Assembly (NCBI RefSeq): GCF_000759475.1
Contig: NZ_CP009454.1
Location: 4,092,001 to 4,156,000 of the forward strand
DNA length: 64,000 nucleotides
Direction: 5' to 3'
Origin: Pantoea rwandensis
Lineage (GTDB): Bacteria; Pseudomonadota; Gammaproteobacteria; Enterobacterales; Enterobacteriaceae
Shown here: piece by piece, positions 1 through 8,812 of the stretch
How positions within the stretch are numbered: position 1 is the stretch's first letter
How the letters are laid out: each line of letters opens with the position of its first letter
Notes under the pieces: model-generated
What the model saw: the letters and a program-made list of their open reading frames with translations, nothing else
Told to the model about the DNA's origin: nothing
Databases searched by the model: none
Translations under genes and position numbers: made by a program

Positions 1-804
1 GACATAATCGCGGCCATATTCCCAGGCACTGGTGGTGTTAAAGATATTCGCCAGCTTGTTCACCAACGTGGATTTGCCACTGGATTCACCGCCGAGGATC
101 GCCACAGTGCGCACAAAGAACGGCTTCACTTCAGTCGGAATGTATTCCCAGTAACGGAACGGATCCTGACGAATCTGCCCGCCGCTGATGTTCATAAAGG
201 ATCGATTGGGATCGATCACCACCGTCGAAATACCGAGATGCTGTTGGTACATTGCCGCATCAGCTTCTTCACTGGTGTAAATACAATCCGGCTCAATGCC
301 CTGCTCGGAGAGGAATTTCTTCACCCCTTCGCTCCACACATCCCAGCCGTGCGGATAGGGTTCAATTCCCTCTTCATCAAACGAGTGGATGCGGATGTTC
401 TTCTGGTATTTGAAGGTCTGCAATAGCCAGCGCAGGCGATCGCTCACGGTCGGCTGCTGCGACATGGCGCTGTTTTCAAACAGCTCACGATCGCGCGGAT
501 CGTCATGGCCCATGATGATGTGCAGCTCATCCACCTGGCTGCAGGCGCGCTGGATCAGATAGATGTGGCCGGTGTGCAGTGGGTAGAACTTACCGAACAC
601 CACGCCAACAGTTTTGTCACGACGGGGGAATTCCAGCCCGAGAAAACGGTGCAGCGCTTCCAGCTTCTGAGCGCTTGGGCTTTTGATTTTGGCATTCAGC
701 AGCTGGCTTAAATAGCCTTTGGTCATCCCGCTGGCATCTGCAACCTGCTGCAGCGTGTGACCCTGCTGGCGTATGGCGGTTTTCAGGTAGTCGAACGATG
801 ACAT
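1..804 (-). CDS. nadR: NadR, NAD biosynthesis regulator / NMN adenylyltransferase / ribosylnicotinamide kinase (3' part missing)
   Basis: The reading frame has no stop before the left window edge, so the C-terminal part is missing. The visible 268 codons cover the N-terminal helix-turn-helix (start MSSFDYLK), the nucleotidyltransferase signature GVVFGKFYPLHTGH near residue 65, and the P-loop GGESSGKST of the ribosylnicotinamide kinase domain near the edge. In Enterobacteria NadR represses NAD genes at high NAD and also salvages nicotinamide riboside. It lies downstream of radA on the same strand, the usual serB-radA-nadR order. The match to the E. coli protein is close throughout. Confidence 0.95.
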   Translation of the reverse strand, partial: MSSFDYLKTAIRQQGHTLQQVADASGMTKGYLSQLLNAKIKSPSAQKLEALHRFLGLEFPRRDKTVGVVFGKFYPLHTGHIYLIQRACSQVDELHIIMGHDDPRDRELFENSAMSQQPTVSDRLRWLLQTFKYQKNIRIHSFDEEGIEPYPHGWDVWSEGVKKFLSEQGIEPDCIYTSEEADAAMYQQHLGISTVVIDPNRSFMNISGGQIRQDPFRYWEYIPTEVKPFFVRTVAILGGESSGKSTLVNKLANIFNTTSAWEYGRDYV

Positions 805-861
805 TTGGTGCCTCCTGCATGGGAAATAATGGGATGGGGTATGCGCTGGCCCTCACCCCGG

Positions 862-885
862 CCCTCTCCAGTTTACGTGAGAGGG
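862..885. repeat. CCCTCTC/GAGAGGG hairpin repeat
   Basis: A perfect 7-bp inverted repeat with a 10-nt loop lies between radA and nadR, preceded by CCCTCACCCCGG. From memory this is the form of a short dispersed hairpin common in gammaproteobacterial intergenic DNA. No second copy was noticed in this window. Confidence 0.5.
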
Positions 886-913
886 AAAAGTCTGTGCGGT
901 ACGTTTATCAAGA

Positions 914-929
914 TGCGCATGAATGCGCA
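914..929. repeat. Short palindrome TGCGCAT-GA-ATGCGCA
   Basis: Perfect 7-bp arms around a 2-nt centre. The same core, TGCGCATGAnTGCGCAC, recurs between yjgM and miaE at about 61.77 kb, which suggests a REP-like dispersed palindrome rather than chance. Confidence 0.45.
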
Positions 930-953
930 CGCTACATTGACGGTGAATGGCGG

Positions 954-973
954 GGGCGGCATGTATGCCGCCC
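954..973 (-). terminator. Hairpin downstream of radA
   Basis: A perfect 9-bp GC-rich stem (GGGCGGCAT/ATGCCGCCC) with a 2-nt centre begins 8 nt after the radA stop. There is no U-tract, so intrinsic termination is uncertain. It may protect the mRNA 3' end or be another dispersed palindrome. Confidence 0.35.
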
Positions 974-980
974 GGCGAAA

Positions 981-2363
981 TTACAGCTCGTCCAATATCG
1001 CCAGTGCATCCGCCAGCTTCTTGGCGCTGTACACTTTCATGCCGTCGATGGCCTTTTTCGGTGCATTGCCCGCCGGCACAATCGCGCGCTTGAAACCGTG
1101 CTTGGCGGCTTCGGAAATGCGCTCTTGACCGCTGGGCACCGGACGAATTTCACCGGCCAGCCCTACTTCACCGAAGATCACCAAATCCTGCGGCAGTGGG
1201 CGGTCACGCAAGCTCGATACCATCGCCAGCAGCAGCGCGAGGTCAGCACTGGTTTCGGTGACTTTCACACCACCGACCACATTGACGAACACATCCTGAT
1301 CCGCCATTTGTAAACCACCGTGCCGGTGCAGAACAGCCAGCAAAATCGCCAGACGGTTTTGCTCCAGGCCAACTGCGACACGACGCGGGTTGCCCATCAT
1401 TGAGTGATCCACCAGCGCCTGAATCTCCACCAGCAGCGGGCGCGAACCTTCCCACACCACCATGACCGAACTGCCAGAGGTGACTTCATCGCCGCGTGAC
1501 AGGAAAATGGCTGACGGGTTGCTGATTTCACGCATGCCCTGCTCGGTCATGGCAAACACGCCCAATTCGTTCACCGCACCGAAGCGGTTTTTGTGACTGC
1601 GCAGCGTGCGGAAACGGGAATCGGCATCGCCATCCAGCATCACTGAACAGTCGATGCAGTGTTCCAGCACTTTTGGCCCGGCCAGCGAGCCATCTTTGGT
1701 GACGTGGCCGACCATCACAATCGCTACGCCGCGTGTTTTAGCGAAGCGCGTCAGGTAAGCGGCCGTTTCACGCACCTGCGCTACGCTCCCAGGCGAAGAC
1801 TGGATATCCGCCATGTGCATCACCTGGATGGAGTCGATTACCATCAGTTTCGGCTGTTCCTGCTCGGCGATCAGACAGATCTGCTCGATACTGGTTTCCG
1901 ACAACATATTCAGGTTTTCAGTGGGTAATCCCAGACGATGGGCGCGCATTGCGACCTGTTGCAGTGACTCTTCACCGGTGACATACAGGGTTTTCATCCC
2001 TTCGGACAGCTTGCACATCACCTGCAACAGCAGCGTCGATTTACCGGCTCCCGGATTACCACCGATCAGTATCGCGCTGCCTGGCACCACGCCGCCGCCC
2101 AGCACGCGATCAAACTCTTTGAAGCTGGTGGAGAAACGCGGCACGGCTTCGAGGCTGATTTCGGACAGCTTCTGCACCCGGCTGGGTCCCGCGCTACCGG
2201 CATAGCCACTCAGACGCTCGTTACGCGCTGCCGCAGGCGAGGCGGCAATACGCACCTCGGTGATGGTGTTCCACGCGTTGCAGGCGCTACATTGCCCCTG
2301 CCAGCGTGGATAATCTGCGCCGCACTCGTTACAAACGAAGGCGCGTTTTGCCGCTTTGGCCAA
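981..2363 (-). CDS. radA: RadA, DNA repair ATPase / branch-migration helicase
   Basis: A 460-residue protein of the usual family length. It has an N-terminal four-cysteine zinc finger (C11, C14, C25, C28), a RecA-like core with Walker A GGNPGAGKST (Lys108), the RadA-specific KNRFG motif near residue 257, and a C-terminal Lon-like domain. RadA processes recombination intermediates together with RecA in the cytoplasm. It lies between serB (13-nt gap) and nadR on the same strand, so the three are probably co-transcribed. Confidence 0.97.
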   Translation of the reverse strand: MAKAAKRAFVCNECGADYPRWQGQCSACNAWNTITEVRIAASPAAARNERLSGYAGSAGPSRVQKLSEISLEAVPRFSTSFKEFDRVLGGGVVPGSAILIGGNPGAGKSTLLLQVMCKLSEGMKTLYVTGEESLQQVAMRAHRLGLPTENLNMLSETSIEQICLIAEQEQPKLMVIDSIQVMHMADIQSSPGSVAQVRETAAYLTRFAKTRGVAIVMVGHVTKDGSLAGPKVLEHCIDCSVMLDGDADSRFRTLRSHKNRFGAVNELGVFAMTEQGMREISNPSAIFLSRGDEVTSGSSVMVVWEGSRPLLVEIQALVDHSMMGNPRRVAVGLEQNRLAILLAVLHRHGGLQMADQDVFVNVVGGVKVTETSADLALLLAMVSSLRDRPLPQDLVIFGEVGLAGEIRPVPSGQERISEAAKHGFKRAIVPAGNAPKKAIDGMKVYSAKKLADALAILDEL

Positions 2364-2376
2364 ATCAAATCCTCAG

Positions 2377-3354
2377 TTAACGCTCTTCGTGAATCAGGCT
2401 GCCGGTCAGGATGCAGAACACACCCATTAAATCGGCATGGCGGATAATGATCGACGCCTGCTCATTCACTTTGGGTTTAGCGTGGTAAGCGATACCCAAC
2501 CCCGCCGCTTTGATCATCGGCAGATCGTTAGCGCCATCGCCAATCGCGACAGTTTGTTCTGGCGCAATGTCATGGCGTTCGGCGAGATTTTTCAGGGTAT
2601 CGGCTTTAAATTGCGCATCGACAATCTGCCCCAGCACTTCGCCCGTCAGCTTGCCATCGCGCATTTCCAGCTCGTTGGCGACGGCCGCAGCCAGATGCAG
2701 TGTCTGACGCAAATGGTCGGCATAGTAGGTGAATCCACCGGAGGCAATCGCCACCTGCCAGCCCAGCGCCTGCAGTTTATGCACCAGCGTGGTCAGGCCA
2801 GGCATCAGTGGCAGCGTATCGCGCACCTGCTTGAGGATGTTGGCATCAGCACCCGCCAGTTTTGCCACGCGCTCACGCAAGCTGGCTTTAAAGTCCAGCT
2901 CACCGCGCATCGCACGTTCGGTGACTTCTGACACCTGCTCGCCGCAGCCCGCCAGTTTGGCAATCTCGTCGATGCATTCAATCTGAATGGCGGTGGAATC
3001 CATGTCCATCACCAGCAATCCTGGGGTTTTCAGATGCGGGATCTTGCCAAGCGGCGCCACATCAAACCCCGCATCGTGCGCCAGTTTGGTCGCACGTGGC
3101 GTCAGTGAACCGGCCAGACGAACCACCTGATACTCATCGACATTCCAGGCGCTGACGATCACCATCGCCGCACCCAGCAGATGCTGATAATCGGTCAGTT
3201 TTTGTTTATCGAGTCCGCGCCCATACAGCAACCAGCCAGTCCGACCGGCACGGTAATCCAGCGGCATCACTTCATCACCGCTGAGAGAGAGGGGGAGACC
3301 CGGCCAGAGTGAAACATCGGCGGGCAGATCGCACCAGGTAAGACGATTTGGCAT
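2377..3354 (-). CDS. serB: SerB, phosphoserine phosphatase
   Basis: Last step of serine biosynthesis, phosphoserine to serine. The HAD motif DMDSTAIQIECIDE carries the nucleophile Asp, and the later GDGANDLPMIKAAG is HAD motif IV. The start was placed at MPNRLTWCDLP, giving 325 residues, because that matches the known N-terminus. The frame stays open 11 codons further upstream without homologous sequence. It is transcribed toward radA and nadR and is divergent from ytjB. Confidence 0.96.
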   Translation of the reverse strand: MPNRLTWCDLPADVSLWPGLPLSLSGDEVMPLDYRAGRTGWLLYGRGLDKQKLTDYQHLLGAAMVIVSAWNVDEYQVVRLAGSLTPRATKLAHDAGFDVAPLGKIPHLKTPGLLVMDMDSTAIQIECIDEIAKLAGCGEQVSEVTERAMRGELDFKASLRERVAKLAGADANILKQVRDTLPLMPGLTTLVHKLQALGWQVAIASGGFTYYADHLRQTLHLAAAVANELEMRDGKLTGEVLGQIVDAQFKADTLKNLAERHDIAPEQTVAIGDGANDLPMIKAAGLGIAYHAKPKVNEQASIIIRHADLMGVFCILTGSLIHEER

Positions 3355-3461
3355 TACAGCTCCTGTAGGGACAACAAAACCACGCAAGAGGCTACCTTGT
3401 CTGCGCGGGTTCTGGCAACATAATTGCCAGCCTTTCTGCTGTTACGTCACACGGGTTTCTG

Positions 3462-4139
3462 ATGGTTAAAACCGCACTGAAATTTCGCCTGCATCGCACG
3501 GTGATTGTTCTTATCTCGCTGGCCCTGTTAGTGGTGCTGATGCAAGGGGCATCCTGGTTCAGTCTCGGCCATCAAATGGCACGCTCTGAGCAGGTGGAAG
3601 AACTGGCGCACACGCTGACGCGTCAGGTGGCGTTTAGCCTGAAACCGCTGATGGACAACAGCGACGACAACCGTACGCAAATCGAAGCCATCCTTAATCA
3701 GATGACCGATAACAGCCGCATTCTGGATGCCTCAGTCTATGCCGACGACGGCAGTCTGGTGGCACACAGCGGTGAAAGCATTAATGTGCGCGATCGCCTG
3801 GCGCTGGATGGTAAACGCGCCGGCAGCTACTTTAACCACCAAATCGTGCAGCCGCTGGAAGGCAAAGAGGGGCCGCAAGGCTTCTTACGCGTGACGCTGG
3901 ATACCCATGTGCTGGTCACCGAATCACGTCAGGTGGATAACACCACCAACATTCTGCGTTTGATGATGCTGCTGGCGCTGGCGATTGGCATCATCCTCAC
4001 TCGTACGCTGCTGCGCGACCGTCGTACCCGCTGGCAGCAATCACCGTTCCTGCTCACCGCCAGCCGCGCGGTGAAAGAGGATAAGGAACGAGAGGAAGAA
4101 GAAGCGGCCACCACCTCAGAGAATGAAAAAAGCCCTTAA
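3462..4139 (+). CDS. ytjB: YtjB/Smp family membrane-anchored periplasmic protein
   Basis: A 225-residue protein. One N-terminal membrane segment (about residues 14-33) is followed by an extracytoplasmic domain, a second hydrophobic segment near residues 163-182 and a charged, glutamate-rich cytoplasmic tail. It matches E. coli YtjB (formerly Smp) in length, topology and position divergent from serB. The molecular function is unknown. The stop overlaps by 4 nt the stop of the convergent hipH. Confidence 0.9.
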   Translation: MVKTALKFRLHRTVIVLISLALLVVLMQGASWFSLGHQMARSEQVEELAHTLTRQVAFSLKPLMDNSDDNRTQIEAILNQMTDNSRILDASVYADDGSLVAHSGESINVRDRLALDGKRAGSYFNHQIVQPLEGKEGPQGFLRVTLDTHVLVTESRQVDNTTNILRLMMLLALAIGIILTRTLLRDRRTRWQQSPFLLTASRAVKEDKEREEEEAATTSENEKSP

Positions 4140-5458
4140 GCCATTTTATGGATGGTCTCATCCAGCGTATCCAATTGCTGCAATGCTTGCGTGGCGATAC
4201 GCTGGAAATTGGCGCTAAACATTTCGTCATCCGCAACCGCCTGCCAGTATGTTTTCGCCATTCCACAAGCAGTTCGCCACACTTCACTCGGTAATGAGAT
4301 ATCTAACTTTAATGCCAGTTCATCACGCATATGCCCCTGCGAGTTAGGTGCCAGTGCCATTGGCAGCATGTCGTAGGCAGGTGTCAGATTGAATGTTTCC
4401 CGGTCGGTGAAGAAAGATAAATTCCCTGCGTGCATATCACTGTTACCAATCAGGCGACCAAATGCCCATTGCAAAGTGCCACGCTGTAGGGTGACATCAT
4501 CAATGCGCTGCTGATGGTGCAGTTCACGCAGCGCAGCAGGCCAGTGTTGTTGATGACCAACAAACTCTGCGCTGACGGCCTCAAGTGAACTCATCTCGCG
4601 TCGACCACGCTCACCGATGCGATCAAAACGCTGTACTTCAAGAAATAGCTGCTCTTTACCTGCAATCAATTGGCTTTGCGCCGCCGTCACGCCTGCGGCT
4701 TGAAGATGCTGCAATGCCAGATGTTCCGCACGGAGCAAATCACGCCAGCGCTGCGCATTATCGCTGTGGCGCGACACAGTGAATTTCACCAGACAGTGAC
4801 GATCGCCATTCGCTGTCGTGGCATAGCAGAGAAATTTCGGTTGCTCGCCGCCCGCTGATGACCCTGGCTCATCGCCATTTAGCGCATGCAGTGCTCGCTG
4901 CGGGTAAGATGACGCTTTCTCTTCTTCACTGATGGCGCGCGGTGCTTCCTGCTCTAACCAACGCTGATAGGTGCGCTCACCGATGATGAATGCGCCCGGC
5001 ATGTCGACGCCGCCGCTTGCCAGCGCCATTAAGCACTGATCGTCACTCCACAGACGAATGTCGTCATTTAATCCCAATGGATAAGCATTCTCTATGCCCC
5101 ACTGACGACCAATAAAACCTTGCGGGCGCATATCCTGTAAAAACCACGGCAACCCTTCGTAAAAGTGGCCTCGCCCCTGCTCATCGTTATGCAGGCAACT
5201 GCCCTGCGGCCAGGTCGGTAACAAAGTGCCTGCGGGCTGCGCCTGGCCATGTGCAGAGATGCGATACAGCGGGAAGTGGTCTTCACCGCGAATCGGACGG
5301 AGCAAAGCATAACGCGACGCACGGGCTCTGCCCCATTTCACTATTTGGGGTTGTTGCCGTAATTGCCGCGACAACGTCGCCTGACTGATGCCAGAGCGTT
5401 GCAGTAAATCGGCTGCACCGAGCGGTCCCGCCAGCAGCAAATTTTGCAGATCGACCAT
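4136..5458 (-). CDS. hipH: HipA-like Ser/Thr kinase HipH (YjjJ)
   Basis: A 440-residue HipA-superfamily kinase closest to E. coli YjjJ/HipH. The first ~35 residues form a helix-turn-helix-like segment (SGISQATLSRQLRQQ). The kinase part shows GSSAGGEQPKF (nucleotide-binding loop), then GNSDMHAGNLSFF with the catalytic Asp and metal-binding Asn, then AYDMLPMALAP. No hipB-type antitoxin is next to it, as in E. coli, so the protein itself probably supplies DNA binding. HipH has been linked to growth arrest when overproduced; its target here cannot be read from sequence. Confidence 0.88.
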   Translation of the reverse strand: MVDLQNLLLAGPLGAADLLQRSGISQATLSRQLRQQPQIVKWGRARASRYALLRPIRGEDHFPLYRISAHGQAQPAGTLLPTWPQGSCLHNDEQGRGHFYEGLPWFLQDMRPQGFIGRQWGIENAYPLGLNDDIRLWSDDQCLMALASGGVDMPGAFIIGERTYQRWLEQEAPRAISEEEKASSYPQRALHALNGDEPGSSAGGEQPKFLCYATTANGDRHCLVKFTVSRHSDNAQRWRDLLRAEHLALQHLQAAGVTAAQSQLIAGKEQLFLEVQRFDRIGERGRREMSSLEAVSAEFVGHQQHWPAALRELHHQQRIDDVTLQRGTLQWAFGRLIGNSDMHAGNLSFFTDRETFNLTPAYDMLPMALAPNSQGHMRDELALKLDISLPSEVWRTACGMAKTYWQAVADDEMFSANFQRIATQALQQLDTLDETIHKMA

Positions 5459-5524
5459 TGTCGTTCACCCTATCAGCGCCTGATGAATAGATTCATGAAT
5501 AGATTTATGCATAGATTTTATCAT

Positions 5525-5551
5525 AAAAAAAGCCCGCACAGCGGGCTTCTT
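5525..5551 (-). terminator. Rho-independent terminator after yjjG
   Basis: Read on the minus strand, AGCCCGC-TGT-GCGGGCT is followed by a run of seven T. It lies about 35 nt after the yjjG stop and just ahead of hipH, so it should end the holD-rimI-yjjG transcript before the kinase gene. Confidence 0.85.
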
Positions 5552-5586
5552 CGAATCATCACAACGTTAACGGTGAATAGATACTT

Positions 5587-6270
5587 TTAACGTTGTGTCA
5601 GCAACGCCTGCAGCTCAGCCAGCGTCTTCACCTGCCAGGTTGGCGTGATGGGTTCCGGCAGTGGACGCGTGCCGTGATCGATCCAGCAGGTTTTTAGCCC
5701 GGCATTCATCCCGCCCAGAATGTCAGACTCAGGTGTATCCCCGACCATCAACACGCGGCTGCGATCCGGGTTGCCGAGCAACGCCAGCGTGTGGTCGAAA
5801 ATCGCCACGTCCGGCTTCGGTACGCCGACCTGCTCAGAGATCACCAGCTCATCAAAGAACTCGCGGAAACCGGTACGTTCCAGACGCGCCTGCTGTAAGG
5901 CGGTAAAACCGTTGGTGATGATGGCGATCTTCACTTTGCCTTTTAGCGTATTTAACAGCTCGGCAGCGCCCTCCAGCGGCAGGCAGATCTCCGCCATCGC
6001 GCTGAGAAAATCGCTGTTCAGCACTTCAGGCGCGACGCTGAGTTTCTCACCCCACAAGGTGAAACGACGTGTTTGCAGCTGCAAGGCTGAAATGGTGCCG
6101 TTTTGATAATCGACCCACAGCGGTTTGTTAATCGCCTGATAATCGGCGTAATCTTGATCGCTAAAGTGCACGTCATAGCTAGCAAACATTCGCTGTAAAC
6201 CGGCGTAGGCGTCAAAATGAAAAAGTGTGTCATCCGCATCAAACAGGATGCAGTCCCAGTCGTTTAACAT
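5587..6270 (-). CDS. yjjG: YjjG, HAD-family pyrimidine nucleotidase (dUMP phosphatase)
   Basis: A 227-residue HAD hydrolase with motif I FDADDTLF (catalytic Asp pair), motif II ITNG, and motif [16 protein letters not shown]. coli YjjG dephosphorylates dUMP, dTMP and non-canonical nucleotides and is thought to clean the nucleotide pool. An AAGGGA ribosome-binding site precedes the start. It is the last gene of holD-rimI-yjjG, 11 nt after rimI. Confidence 0.93.
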   Translation of the reverse strand: MLNDWDCILFDADDTLFHFDAYAGLQRMFASYDVHFSDQDYADYQAINKPLWVDYQNGTISALQLQTRRFTLWGEKLSVAPEVLNSDFLSAMAEICLPLEGAAELLNTLKGKVKIAIITNGFTALQQARLERTGFREFFDELVISEQVGVPKPDVAIFDHTLALLGNPDRSRVLMVGDTPESDILGGMNAGLKTCWIDHGTRPLPEPITPTWQVKTLAELQALLTQR

Positions 6271-6281
6271 AGTGTCCCTTT

Positions 6282-6722
6282 TTACAGAGTTAGCGCCATG
6301 ATAATGGCATCTTCACGGCCGTTGGCGGTGGGATAGTAGTTGGGTCGAACGCTGACCTGATGGAAATCCAGTTGCTCATACAGCGCAATCGCCGGGTGAT
6401 TCGAGGCTCGCACCTCAAGCCACAGCGTCATCACATCGCGCTTTTCCAGCTCAGCAATCAAATGTTGCAGCAGCTGGCGCGCATAGCCGCGGCGCTGAAA
6501 ATCGGGATCGACCGCAATGTTGAACAGCGAGGCTTCATCCAGCACCACTTGCGTAATGGCGAACCCTGCCAGTTTACCCTCGGCTTCCAGACGATAATTC
6601 ACAAAACGTTCGCCCTGATTGCTGGCAAACGTCTGCTCGCTCCACGGAAACGCGTGGCTGCGACGCTCAATCGCCAGCAGCTGCGGCTGGTCTTCAGGGA
6701 TGACTAAAGAGATGGCTGTCAT
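6282..6722 (-). CDS. rimI: RimI, ribosomal protein bS18 N-acetyltransferase
   Basis: A 146-residue GNAT protein that acetylates the N-terminal Ala of ribosomal protein S18. The acetyl-CoA loop [11 protein letters not shown] and the [18 protein letters not shown] segment match E. coli RimI. The start MTAISLV was chosen by homology; the frame extends 13 codons upstream. The 5' end overlaps the 3' end of holD by 29 nt, so the two are translationally linked. Confidence 0.94.
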   Translation of the reverse strand: MTAISLVIPEDQPQLLAIERRSHAFPWSEQTFASNQGERFVNYRLEAEGKLAGFAITQVVLDEASLFNIAVDPDFQRRGYARQLLQHLIAELEKRDVMTLWLEVRASNHPAIALYEQLDFHQVSVRPNYYPTANGREDAIIMALTL

Positions 6723-7104
6723 GGTTACACATCTGTTGCCACAGGGCGCGTTTTGCCGCACCGCTGCTGATTAATTCGTTGAAAACGGCGGTGGAAAAGG
6801 TGATGCCGTTAAAGGTGTATTCGCTCTCGACGCCCAGCAACCAACCGGCACAATCCACCTGATCAGGCAGCATCGGCAGCTGTTCCGGCGTCAGCGTCAT
6901 CACCTGCGAAGGCTGAATATTCAGGGCTCGCAGGACATCGCGAATTAAGGGTTCCTGCAGCGCGGGGGCATGTTCAGCCACCATCACCAGACGGGTGTCC
7001 GGGGCCAGCGTCACGGCAATTTCGCCCTGCAGCACGCGCGGACGCCGCAATTGATACTGCGTAATCCCCATTTGCTGTAGAAGCCAGTCGCGCCTTGTGC
7101 TCAT
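6694..7104 (-). CDS. holD: HolD, DNA polymerase III psi subunit
   Basis: A 136-residue protein beginning MSTRRDWLLQQMGITQ, the characteristic psi N-terminus that binds chi (HolC, also encoded in this window at 57.9 kb). The chi-psi pair links the clamp loader to SSB. The start is internal to a longer open frame and is set by homology. It is divergent from rsmC. Confidence 0.93.
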   Translation of the reverse strand: MSTRRDWLLQQMGITQYQLRRPRVLQGEIAVTLAPDTRLVMVAEHAPALQEPLIRDVLRALNIQPSQVMTLTPEQLPMLPDQVDCAGWLLGVESEYTFNGITFSTAVFNELISSGAAKRALWQQMCNHDSHLFSHP

Positions 7105-7176
7105 GCTATTACCCGTTATGCTGCCAGAATGCGACGCTATGCTAGCAAACCCATCGAACATGCGCCAACAAAGCAC

Positions 7177-7182
7177 TATAAT
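7177..7182 (+). promoter_or_regulatory. Candidate -10 box of rsmC
   Basis: A perfect TATAAT lies 28 nt before the rsmC start. No strong -35 hexamer is visible at 17 bp. AGGAG precedes the ATG. Confidence 0.45.
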
Positions 7183-7210
7183 CCCCGCTCTGATTTAACA
7201 GGAGCGTTCC

Positions 7211-8245
7211 ATGTCTGCTTTTACCCCGGCCAGCGAAGTCATTCTGCGCCACAGTGATGAATTTACCGCCCGCCATGTTTTGTTTGCTGGCGACCTGCAG
7301 GATGACCTGCCCGCCCAGCTGGAAACCGCATCAACACGCGTGCACACCCAGCAGTACCATCACTGGCAGAACCTGAGCCGTCGCCTCGGTGAACGTGCGG
7401 TTTACAGCATGGTGGCCACTGCCGCCGATGTTGAAGGCTGCGATACGCTGGTTTATTTCTGGACGAAGAACAAGCCAGAAGCGCAGTTCCAGCTGCAAAA
7501 CCTGCTGTCGCTGATGCCGGTCGGCTGCGATATCTTTGTGGTCGGTGAAAACCGCAGTGGCGTGCGCAGTGCAGAAGGCATGCTGGAAGACTGGACGAAA
7601 CTGGAAAAAGTCGACAGTGCGCGTCGTTGCGGTCTCTATCATGGTCGTCTGGATACACAGCCAACCTTTGATGCCAGCAGCTACGGCAATACTTACATGA
7701 TCGAGCACCTCACCATCCACACGTTGCCGGGTGTATTCAGCCGCGATGGCCTGGATATTGGTAGCGATCTGCTGCTCTCCACGCTGGAGCCGCACTTCCG
7801 TGGCAAAGTGTTGGATATCGGCTGTGGCAGCGGCGTGCTCGCCACCGTGATGGCACAAATCTCTCCACGCATCCGTTTGTGGCTGTGTGATGTGCATGCT
7901 GCTGCCATCGAAGCCAGTAAACTGACGCTGGCCGCCAACGAACTGGAAGGGGAAGTGTTCGCCAGTAACGTCTTCTCGGATGTCACTGGCCGTTTCGATA
8001 TGATCATTTCTAATCCACCGTTCCATGACGGCCTGCAAACCAGCCTCGATGCGGCCAACACGCTGATTCGTGGTGCCTTAAAGCATCTGAACAGCGGCGG
8101 TGAACTGCGTATTGTGGCTAACGCCTTCCTGCCCTATCCGCAGATTCTGGATGAGACCTTCGGTAACCACGAAGTGCTGGCGCAGACCGGACGCTTTAAG
8201 GTCTACCGTGCCGTGTACGGACGCGGCGCCAAAGCGCGTAAATAA
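7211..8245 (+). CDS. rsmC: RsmC, 16S rRNA m2G1207 methyltransferase
   Basis: A 344-residue protein, essentially the E. coli length. The N-terminal half is a degenerate methyltransferase domain. The C-terminal half carries the SAM-binding [12 protein letters not shown] and the catalytic NPPFHDG. It methylates G1207 of 16S rRNA in the 30S subunit. Divergent from holD as in E. coli. Confidence 0.95.
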   Translation: MSAFTPASEVILRHSDEFTARHVLFAGDLQDDLPAQLETASTRVHTQQYHHWQNLSRRLGERAVYSMVATAADVEGCDTLVYFWTKNKPEAQFQLQNLLSLMPVGCDIFVVGENRSGVRSAEGMLEDWTKLEKVDSARRCGLYHGRLDTQPTFDASSYGNTYMIEHLTIHTLPGVFSRDGLDIGSDLLLSTLEPHFRGKVLDIGCGSGVLATVMAQISPRIRLWLCDVHAAAIEASKLTLAANELEGEVFASNVFSDVTGRFDMIISNPPFHDGLQTSLDAANTLIRGALKHLNSGGELRIVANAFLPYPQILDETFGNHEVLAQTGRFKVYRAVYGRGAKARK

Positions 8246-8316
8246 CCCATTTTGCGCTTCCCGACGGTGAAAATGTTGTTTTTTGCAGCAATCGTTTCAT
8301 CGTCGTGAAATATGTA

Positions 8317-8344
8317 TTGACGCAAAGAGTAAAATCTCTAGAAT
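8317..8344 (+). promoter_or_regulatory. tRNA-Leu operon promoter with GC-rich discriminator
   Basis: TTGACG (8317-8322), a 16-bp spacer and TAGAAT (8339-8344) are followed by GCGCCTCC. A GC-rich discriminator is the usual mark of stringently controlled stable-RNA promoters. It sits 42 nt before the first mature tRNA. Confidence 0.75.
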
Positions 8345-8386
8345 GCGCCTCCGTGGTTAGCAATACTTTAGAGTGTTGCAGGGTAC

Positions 8387-8473
8387 GCGACGGTGGCGGA
8401 ATTGGTAGACGCGCTAGCTTCAGGTGTTAGTGTCCTTACGGACGTGAGGGTTCAAGTCCCTCCCCTCGCACCA
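8387..8473 (+). tRNA. leuQ: tRNA-Leu(CAG), copy 1
   Basis: An 87-nt class II tRNA with encoded CCA. It has a long variable arm (GTCC-TTAC-GGAC), GGTTCAAGTCC in the T arm and a CAG anticodon in the loop of GCTTCAGGTG. It differs from copies 2 and 3 at three positions. Same place and orientation relations as leuQPV near rsmC in E. coli; the individual letter is arbitrary. Confidence 0.95.
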
Positions 8474-8503
8474 ATAATCACAAAGTTTATATCATAGCAC
8501 TGA

Positions 8504-8590
8504 GCGATGGTGGCGGAATTGGTAGACGCGCTAGCTTCAGGTGTTAGTGTTCTTACGGACGTGAGGGTTCAAGTCCCTCCCTTCGCACCA
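8504..8590 (+). tRNA. leuP: tRNA-Leu(CAG), copy 2
   Basis: 87 nt, identical to copy 3. Compared with copy 1 the changes are C to T at position 5, in the variable arm, and at position 68. The acceptor pair 5-68 is therefore T-T here and C-C in copy 1. Separated from copy 1 by 30 nt. Confidence 0.95.
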
Positions 8591-8623
8591 ATGCGATGGT
8601 ATAAACAATAAAGACAACACAAT

Positions 8624-8710
8624 GCGATGGTGGCGGAATTGGTAGACGCGCTAGCTTCAGGTGTTAGTGTTCTTACGGACGTGAGGGTTCAAGTCCCTCC
8701 CTTCGCACCA
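8624..8710 (+). tRNA. leuV: tRNA-Leu(CAG), copy 3
   Basis: 87 nt, identical to copy 2. The 33-nt spacer before it begins with ATGCGATGGT, a duplicate of the tRNA 5' end and its two preceding bases, which looks like recombination debris from tandem duplication. Confidence 0.95.
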
Positions 8711-8764
8711 CGTTGTCTTACTTTCCTGGCAGTACATTCCCAACGTTGAATTAAACGAAACAAT

Positions 8765-8783
8765 CACGCGCTAAGCGTGTTTT
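8765..8783. terminator. Weak terminator after the tRNA-Leu cluster
   Basis: CACGC-GCTAA-GCGTG is followed by TTTT. It also reads as a hairpin on the minus strand and could serve the convergent DUF1435 gene. Confidence 0.5.
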
Positions 8784-8812
8784 GTCGTTTCTGCCGTTCG
8801 GAAGAAACGGCA

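Noticed and set aside
798..1313. 171-codon plus-strand ORF opposite radA
   Set aside because: It is antisense to radA, which has full-length homology; the translation has no domain-like pattern.
4136..5458. Classical HipBA toxin-antitoxin module
   Set aside because: No hipB-like gene precedes the kinase; the sequence is of the single-gene HipH type.
7331..8038. 235-codon minus-strand ORF
   Set aside because: Complete antisense of rsmC; composition reflects the real gene's codon bias.
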